In this document: piece by piece, positions 50,904 to 55,404 of the stretch
How positions within the stretch are numbered: the first letter of the stretch is position 1
How the letters are laid out: every line of letters starts with the position of its first letter
Source of the DNA: an uncultured Christensenellaceae bacterium
GTDB lineage: Bacteria; Bacillota; Clostridia; Christensenellales; Borkfalkiaceae
Direction: 5' to 3'
DNA: 55,404 nucleotides
Assembly: GCA_910586985.1 (NCBI GenBank)
Contig: CAJUKK010000013.1
Span: forward strand, 1 to 55,404
Made by a program: the position numbers and the translations under genes
Notes under the pieces: generated by a model
The model's input: only the letters and a program-made list of their open reading frames with translations
What the model was told of the DNA's origin: nothing
Databases searched by the model: none

Positions 50904-52298
50904 TTATTCCTTATTTTCTTCCGAAGAAACGGTTGTCTCCTCCGCAGAGCCCTCTTCCGTTTCAACCGAAACAGCCTCTTCCGCGAGCCGCTTTTTCCGA
51001 TACCTCGGAACGTCGATAACGCACACGATCAGCGCCGCGATAAGGAATGTGAGAACAAAGCTGCCGATCGCGATGAGCAGCACGCTGTAACCGTCCGCAT
51101 ACAGCGTGACGCCTGCCGTCTCGAACTGCGCCTCCGATTCCGCTCCGTAGAGCGCAAGCGCAACCTGTTTGCAAATACCCGTAACGTCGTTGAGTTTCTC
51201 CCATTCGTCGTCCAAACGGCGTTTAAAATCCTCTTCCTGCGCACGGAACTCCTGATTCCCTTCGCTGATGAGAGACGCAGCCAACACGTCGATTTCCCGC
51301 TGAAGCTTGTTATTTTCCGCAATCAGATCGTTAATGCGCGTCGTATAATCTCCGAGCGCGCTGTCGCCGATCGGCGCCCCCGAATTGACGTTTGCCAAGG
51401 CATCGATCAAAGCGTCTCTGTCCGCTTTGAGCACTTCAAGCAACGCATTGTTTTGTTTGATCTGAATCTCTTTATCCTCGATCTGAATCTGCACGCGGAT
51501 CTTATTATCTTCCGCTTTATCGTAAAGATATTGGTTGTTTTTCAGCTCTGTGCGGAACGTTTCCTCCACAAAAGTGTTAAAACACAGGGACGCGTTGGAA
51601 CGAGCGGCGCGGAGCGTAGCCGTCACCTGTTGATCGCCCTCGGTATAGCGCACCTCGTAATCTTCGCCGAGGAACTCGATCAAAAGATCGTAACGGTCGA
51701 GAATAAATTTCTTCTGCGCGTTCAGACTGTCGATTTTTTCGCTGTAAGTGGATACGCTGTTGTATGCGTTGAGATTGACGTAAAAGTCCATTTTGCCAAT
51801 GAGGTCTTTGATATTCTCCACGGGCACGTTGACAAGCGCGCGGATAAAATCGTTCGCTTCGTTGCGATCGGCAAAGTAAGAACCGTAAATATGGAGAATA
51901 TACGAACCCGGTTGCTCGATAATGCCGTATGCGCCGGTCTCCTTATTCGTGCCGTACTTCCCTTCCTGAATGGTAAGTCCGTTTCCCGTGTTTATCGCAT
52001 TGACGTCGATATCTTTAAATTTCTCGTCCGACGCTTTCGCCTTTTCCAGATTTTCCAACCCGATGATATCGAGATAACGGAATGCCGAACCGTCCGGATA
52101 TTTCAAATCGTCCTTTTCCGGATAGTCGATGGAAAAGCAAATTTCGTAAACCGTCTTAGAGGGATTCACGACGAACACCGTGCCAAGTACGGCGACGATC
52201 GTAACAAGAGCGGATATACCGAGAATTAACCATATCTTTTTAACGACCGCATGAATGAGCTCTCCGAAGGAAACGCCATCCTCTCTTTCTTCTTCCAT
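50904..52298 (-). CDS. Wzz-like polysaccharide chain-length/co-polymerase protein
   Basis: A 464-aa inner-membrane protein with the Wzz topology: helix 1 (IWLILGISALVTIVAVLGTV) near residue 20, a 350-residue extracytoplasmic part with long coiled-coil stretches (DKEIQIKQNNALLEVLKADR), and helix 2 (VLLIAIGSFVLTFLIAALIV) near residue 415. A short acidic cytoplasmic tail (ETEEGSAEETTVSSEEN) follows, without a Tyr-kinase domain. Such proteins control the length of surface polysaccharides. There are no polymerase, kinase or glycosyltransferase genes beside it, so its partner locus must lie elsewhere. Confidence 0.8.
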   Translation of the reverse strand: MEEEREDGVSFGELIHAVVKKIWLILGISALVTIVAVLGTVFVVNPSKTVYEICFSIDYPEKDDLKYPDGSAFRYLDIIGLENLEKAKASDEKFKDIDVNAINTGNGLTIQEGKYGTNKETGAYGIIEQPGSYILHIYGSYFADRNEANDFIRALVNVPVENIKDLIGKMDFYVNLNAYNSVSTYSEKIDSLNAQKKFILDRYDLLIEFLGEDYEVRYTEGDQQVTATLRAARSNASLCFNTFVEETFRTELKNNQYLYDKAEDNKIRVQIQIEDKEIQIKQNNALLEVLKADRDALIDALANVNSGAPIGDSALGDYTTRINDLIAENNKLQREIDVLAASLISEGNQEFRAQEEDFKRRLDDEWEKLNDVTGICKQVALALYGAESEAQFETAGVTLYADGYSVLLIAIGSFVLTFLIAALIVCVIDVPRYRKKRLAEEAVSVETEEGSAEETTVSSEENKE

Positions 52299-52328
52299 TC
52301 TGTTTACCTCGCATGAAAAGTATTTTAT

Positions 52329-52357
52329 ATTATATATGATTAAGCAGAATTCGTCAA
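52329..52357 (-). promoter_or_regulatory. Promoter of the Wzz-like gene
   Basis: TTGACG (52352-52357) and TATAAT (52329-52334), 17-bp spacer, minus strand. GAGGTAAACAGA lies before the ATG. The remaining 200 bp up to 52550 show nothing I could name. Confidence 0.75.
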
Positions 52358-52550
52358 CGAAAATTGCAAATTTTTTCGGCAGAATCGCACGAAAAAAACC
52401 GAATCGTGTCGAATTGTCCTACCGATTTGCTTTTTTCGTACGATTTTCCATAAAAAGTATCGGCAAACGTACAAACTCTATACGCAATTTTATAATAGCC
52501 GCTATAGCAATCGGCGTTTGAAACGAACGCTATTCATACTTAAACGGATA

Positions 52551-52571
52551 AAACGGCATCACATGCCGTTT
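52551..52571 (-). terminator. Terminator overlapping the DUF1893 stop codon
   Basis: AAACGGCAT / ATGCCGTTT arms; on the minus strand TTTTATCC follows. The stop codon TGA lies in the loop. Confidence 0.7.
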
Positions 52572-52987
52572 CCCATTTCCAACAATTTACATTTTAACTT
52601 TATAAACGCCTCGTCCGGATCGTCTGTCGCGCGCACAGCCTCTTCCATCGGACAGTCTCCGGTTCCCCGTCGGTTGACAATGCGCGACGTAAGTTCGGCA
52701 TACGAAAAGTTTAAGCCGCCAACCTCTAAAACTTCTTTCGCGCCTTCGTTCAAAACTTCGGCATACAGCTCTTTAACTCCGAGTTTAAGATAGAGCATAG
52801 CCGCCGCCCGCCCGACGATCTTATCCGCAGCAGAATATCCCATCAGACGCTCCCCGCGTTCGCAAAGAGATACAAGCGGAATAATACCCCGCTCGTATCT
52901 CTTTAACACCACGTCCCCGCAGACAAACACGCACGTGCACCCTTCCGCCGAGAGTATCTCTTTTGCCCGATGTAAATCCTCAGTCAT
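52559..52987 (-). CDS. DUF1893 domain-containing protein
   Basis: A 142-aa cytoplasmic protein that covers the whole DUF1893 domain (CVFVCGDVVLKRYERGIIPL; YSAADKIVGRAAAMLYLKLG; KEVLEVGGLNFSYAELTSRI; NRRGTGDCPMEEAV). The fold is related to cytidine-deaminase-like proteins; its substrate is unknown. It overlaps the ECF S-component gene by 8 nt, so it is probably part of the same process, perhaps handling the imported compound. Confidence 0.85.
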   Translation of the reverse strand: MTEDLHRAKEILSAEGCTCVFVCGDVVLKRYERGIIPLVSLCERGERLMGYSAADKIVGRAAAMLYLKLGVKELYAEVLNEGAKEVLEVGGLNFSYAELTSRIVNRRGTGDCPMEEAVRATDDPDEAFIKLKCKLLEMGNGM

Positions 52988-53540
52988 TCCTATTCATCCT
53001 CTTTCCGATTATGAACATGAGAATGGGAATAAGCGTCCATTGCAGCGCGATTCCGAAGAGACCGTTATAGACGGACGTCCAGATGGATGCGACAGAGATA
53101 TTCGCGCCAAACGCATAATAAGCGACAAGTACCGCAACCGCGCGCGCCGCGCGCCCCATGATCTGCGCAAAAAACAGTTTTATAAATACAGGCATGCGGC
53201 TCGTCGCAAATAAACCCGTAAAAAGTCCGTATCCCGCAAGCTCGATACTCATAAAGGGCAGAACGGCTGCCGACGGCATTCCCGTGAGCAAATAACTGAC
53301 AAGAGGACTCGCCGCTCCTGCAAGCGCGCCGGCGCCCGCCCCTGCGAGCAATCCTACCATAAATATTGCGAGATGCATCGGCAAAAATATTTCCCCGAGC
53401 GAAGTCCCCGTGTCCGTCCATGCGCCGATCAGATGAAAAATCTGCGGAAGAGCAACCGCCGCGACAACGGCAACCAACGCCGCAACCGTCTTTGTCCGCC
53501 GCGTTTTAATCGGCGTCGTTTTCGTATTTTCGTTTAACAT
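52980..53540 (-). CDS. ECF transporter S component (substrate unknown)
   Basis: A 186-aa membrane protein with about six helices, the size and topology of S components of energy-coupling-factor vitamin transporters. Motifs include IFLPMHLAIFMVGLLAGAGA, SPLVSYLLTGMPSA, and FKQ-like MSIELAGYGLFTGLF. It should use the shared EcfAT module, which is not in the window. ATG at 53538-53540 follows AAGGAGAATTGAC, one base after the stop of the aldo/keto reductase gene (TGACATG), so the three genes form an operon. The ligand cannot be told from sequence. Confidence 0.8.
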   Translation of the reverse strand: MLNENTKTTPIKTRRTKTVAALVAVVAAVALPQIFHLIGAWTDTGTSLGEIFLPMHLAIFMVGLLAGAGAGALAGAASPLVSYLLTGMPSAAVLPFMSIELAGYGLFTGLFATSRMPVFIKLFFAQIMGRAARAVAVLVAYYAFGANISVASIWTSVYNGLFGIALQWTLIPILMFIIGKRMNRND

Positions 53541-53541
53541 G

Positions 53542-54663
53542 TCAATTCTCCTTGTCAAACTGTTCAGAAACTTCTTTCAGATGCTTTCTGATCTCAAGTC
53601 GTTGCGGACACACTTTTTCGCACTTACCGCACCCGATGCAATCTCCCGCTTTCCCGCCGTTCTTGGTATACACGCCGTAATACCAATCGCTGTTCCAATC
53701 CTCGAATCTACGCTTTGCATTCAAACATGCAAATAAATCGGGAATGGCAATTTTTTTCGGACAGCCTTCCACGCAATATCTGCACGCAGTGCAGGAAATT
53801 GCGTCCGATCCGATCATAATAGAGCGAACCTGCCCGATCGCCGCATGCTCCTTATCGCCGAGCGGAACAAATTCGCGCATATATCCCACGTTCTCTCTCA
53901 TCTGCGCCATATCGCTCATGCCCGAAAGCACCATAAATATCCCCTCGAAACTTGCCGCAAAACGAATCGCGTAACTTGCGGGACTTCCGTTGCCGAGCGC
54001 GGAAAACACCTCTTTCGCTCTTTCGGGCAAGTTGACGAGCGTACCGCCCTTCACCGGCTCCATTACGATTATGGGTTTGTTATGTTTACGGCAAACTTCG
54101 TAACAAAGACGGGACTCTATGCTTTCGTCGTCATAATCGACGTAATTAAACTGAATCTGCACCGCCTCCACCTCAGGATATTCGGTTAAAATACGGTCGA
54201 GCACTTTCGCCTTATCGTGAAAAGAAATGCCGACGTGTTTGATTTTTCCCTCGTCTCTGAGCGCAAATGCGGTCTCGTATGCGCGGCACCGCTTATACTT
54301 TTCGAAATAGACGGCATTTTGCGCATGCATCAAATAAAAGTCAAAGTATTCCACGCCGCAAATTTTAAGCTGCTTTTCGAAAAAGGGACGAATATCCTCC
54401 TCTCTCTCGAAATAGTTGTCCGTCAGTTTATTCGTTAAAATATACTTTTCGCGCGGATAGCGGTCGGTGAGACACGCTTTGAGCGCAATCTCGCTCCTGC
54501 CGCCGAGGTATCCGTGCGCCGTGTCAAAATAGTTGAATCCGTTTTCAAGAAAGAAATCCACCATCTCGGTAAACGCCTTCAAATCCACTTCGCCGTTTTT
54601 TAAAAGCGGCAAGCGCATGCACCCGAACCCGAAATTCTTTTTTACGTTTTCAAAATAATCCAT
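53542..54663 (-). CDS. Aldo/keto reductase with C-terminal 4Fe-4S ferredoxin domain
   Basis: A 373-aa protein. The N-terminal 270 residues are an aldo/keto reductase barrel: FDTAHGYLGGRSEIALK (catalytic Tyr), YILTNKLTD, YFDFYLMHAQNA (His) and VGISFHDK. The last 100 residues carry two cluster motifs: CTACRYCVEGCPKKI and CIGCGKCEKVCPQRL, typical of clostridial ferredoxin-linked AKRs. Substrate unknown. It has 62 nt between it and merR and is probably transcribed from the merR promoter. Confidence 0.92.
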   Translation of the reverse strand: MDYFENVKKNFGFGCMRLPLLKNGEVDLKAFTEMVDFFLENGFNYFDTAHGYLGGRSEIALKACLTDRYPREKYILTNKLTDNYFEREEDIRPFFEKQLKICGVEYFDFYLMHAQNAVYFEKYKRCRAYETAFALRDEGKIKHVGISFHDKAKVLDRILTEYPEVEAVQIQFNYVDYDDESIESRLCYEVCRKHNKPIIVMEPVKGGTLVNLPERAKEVFSALGNGSPASYAIRFAASFEGIFMVLSGMSDMAQMRENVGYMREFVPLGDKEHAAIGQVRSIMIGSDAISCTACRYCVEGCPKKIAIPDLFACLNAKRRFEDWNSDWYYGVYTKNGGKAGDCIGCGKCEKVCPQRLEIRKHLKEVSEQFDKEN

Positions 54664-54725
54664 TGTTTCCTCCTCATGTTTAAGCGGCTGTTACCGACTG
54701 AATTTTCTTTGCGCCGTCCGTTGCT

Positions 54726-55103
54726 TTACGTATTTTCGGTCTCGTGTTCCGCAATCTTTTCGCGATAAAACTTTTCTTTAACTTCAATCAAATCGAGATT
54801 ACGTTGCAACGCCGCAATCTGTTCGAGCACAGACTGTTTACGGTTTAATATAATTTCGTAGCGCGCTTGCAACGTCTCGTCCCCGCGCTTGGCAAGCTCT
54901 ACGTATGTGCGGATATCTTTGATCGGAGTGCCGATTGCTTTCAGACAATGTAATATATTCAGCCAACCGAAGTCTTCGTCGGTAAAAATCCGCCTTCTGT
55001 TCACCCGCTTTACGTTGGGAAAGAGCCCCTCGTTTTCGTAAAAGCGGAGCGCAGACGTGCTCACGCCCAACTTTTCCGCCATTTCCGAAATAGTGTACGT
55101 CAT
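54726..55103 (-). CDS. MerR family transcriptional regulator
   Basis: A 125-aa regulator. N-terminal winged helix: TYTISEMAEKLGVSTSALRF, YENEGLFPNVKR, RIFTDEDFGWLNILHCLKAI. A dimerising coiled coil covers residues about 80-120 (KQSVLEQIAALQRNLDLIEV). There is no Cys-rich metal-binding end, so it belongs to the organic-effector or aldehyde-responsive type common next to AKR genes. ATG at 55103 follows AGGAGCGATTGTAT. Its operator has the 19-bp spacing typical for MerR activation. Confidence 0.92.
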   Translation of the reverse strand: MTYTISEMAEKLGVSTSALRFYENEGLFPNVKRVNRRRIFTDEDFGWLNILHCLKAIGTPIKDIRTYVELAKRGDETLQARYEIILNRKQSVLEQIAALQRNLDLIEVKEKFYREKIAEHETENT

Positions 55104-55135
55104 ATACAATCGCTCCTACCTCTTTATTTGATCAT

Positions 55136-55166
55136 ATTATATACTTGAAGTTCACTTTAAGTGCAA
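55136..55166 (-). promoter_or_regulatory. MerR-type promoter with 19-bp spacer and operator
   Basis: TTGCAC (55161-55166) and TATAAT (55136-55141) are 19 bp apart on the minus strand. The spacer holds the dyad CTTGAAGT-TC-ACTTTAAG (55144-55161), one mismatch between arms. This matches promoters that MerR proteins activate by twisting DNA, so merR and the reductase operon should be autoregulated. Confidence 0.8.
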
Positions 55167-55404
55167 GTGTTTTAAGCGATATTTTAAAAAATTTTCTAAA
55201 TCAGGCAACTTTTTGCGAGGAATCCTCATGTTGTAGTGTACACACTCACGTTGGACGCTTAAACGACATCTGAAAATTACCCGTCTATTTTCAATTGTCA
55301 TTCTCCACCCTTTTATGATGGAGGAGAGTAGTGGAGATAACTGAAACATAAATAATAATCCACCCGCATAGCGGGTGGTATTTCATTTTCGGGCATAGCC
55401 CTAA
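55167..55404. other. Unassigned structured end, possible IS200/IS605-type terminus
   Basis: A hairpin CCACCCGC / GCGGGTGG (55361-55378) is followed by TATTTCATTTTCGGGCATAG. Inward are GAGGAATCCTC (55218-55228) and a 48-codon minus-strand frame (ATG at about 55301, behind GGGTGGAG) with no known product. The subterminal hairpin and AT-rich surround resemble the end of an IS200/IS605-family element as I remember them; no transposase is inside the window. Confidence 0.3.

Noticed and set aside
55152..55349. 65-codon minus-strand gene at the window end
   Set aside because: No recognisable family; it overlaps the merR operator region at its end. The ATG-started 48-codon version is mentioned only as part of the unassigned end.

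Overview
The window comes from a Gram-positive, apparently spore-forming member of the Clostridia. It is probably an uncultured gut lineage; an affinity to Christensenellales is a guess. The evidence is the SCIFF peptide with its maturase, HemZ, the yqfC-yqfD-phoH-pgpH-ybeY-era-yqzL-recO order, a Firmicute-type L10 leader, near-consensus sigma-A promoters with 17-bp spacers, strong AGGAGG ribosome-binding sites and lipobox lipoproteins. GC is moderate. I saw no tRNA, rRNA, CRISPR array or intact transposase.

Layout. 1-1542 (minus): the 5' part of a secreted surface protein that runs off the window, with a G9 tract near its start that puts it out of frame. 1737-18042 (minus): a housekeeping run read from ruvC down through ruvA, ruvB, queA, tgt, yajC, a TIGR04086 membrane protein, scfA, scfB, secD, secF, recJ, rel, an MBL hydrolase and hemZ. 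It covers recombination, queuosine, secretion, a thioether RiPP and stringent response. 18197-19570 (plus): argH. 19634-21547 (minus): an island of small two-helix membrane paralogs, one with a nonsense mutation, and a frameshifted secreted protein. 21825-25663 (plus): ilvB-ilvN-ilvD. 25664-27304: two unrelated families of tandem structured repeats flanking a divergent XRE regulator / small DUF6809-like gene pair with three operator copies. 27299-31264 (minus): leuA, a PerR-type regulator, a RuvX-DUF1292 fusion, a small membrane protein and a Myb-like protein. 31323-32207 (plus): an unknown protein. 32318-36950 (minus): a cyclophilin-like lipoprotein, then rplL-rplJ (with leader)-rplA-rplK-nusG-secE-rpmG, not linked to rpoB. 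37186-41157 (minus): a 1323-aa lipoprotein. 41410-43570: nadC-nadB. 43727-49557: the recO-to-yqfC cluster. 49682-54663: gapA, a Wzz-like protein, DUF1893, an ECF S component and a ferredoxin-type aldo/keto reductase, followed by merR and its operator. 55152-55404: an unassigned structured end, possibly an IS terminus.

The core genes are ordinary. The more unusual points are the probable phase-variable surface gene, the RuvX-DUF1292 fusion with a retained internal ribosome-binding site, a phoH with no standard start codon next to its Shine-Dalgarno, SecD/SecF lacking the usual proton-relay residues, a PgpH without its extracellular domain, and the repeat/regulator island between ilvD and leuA.
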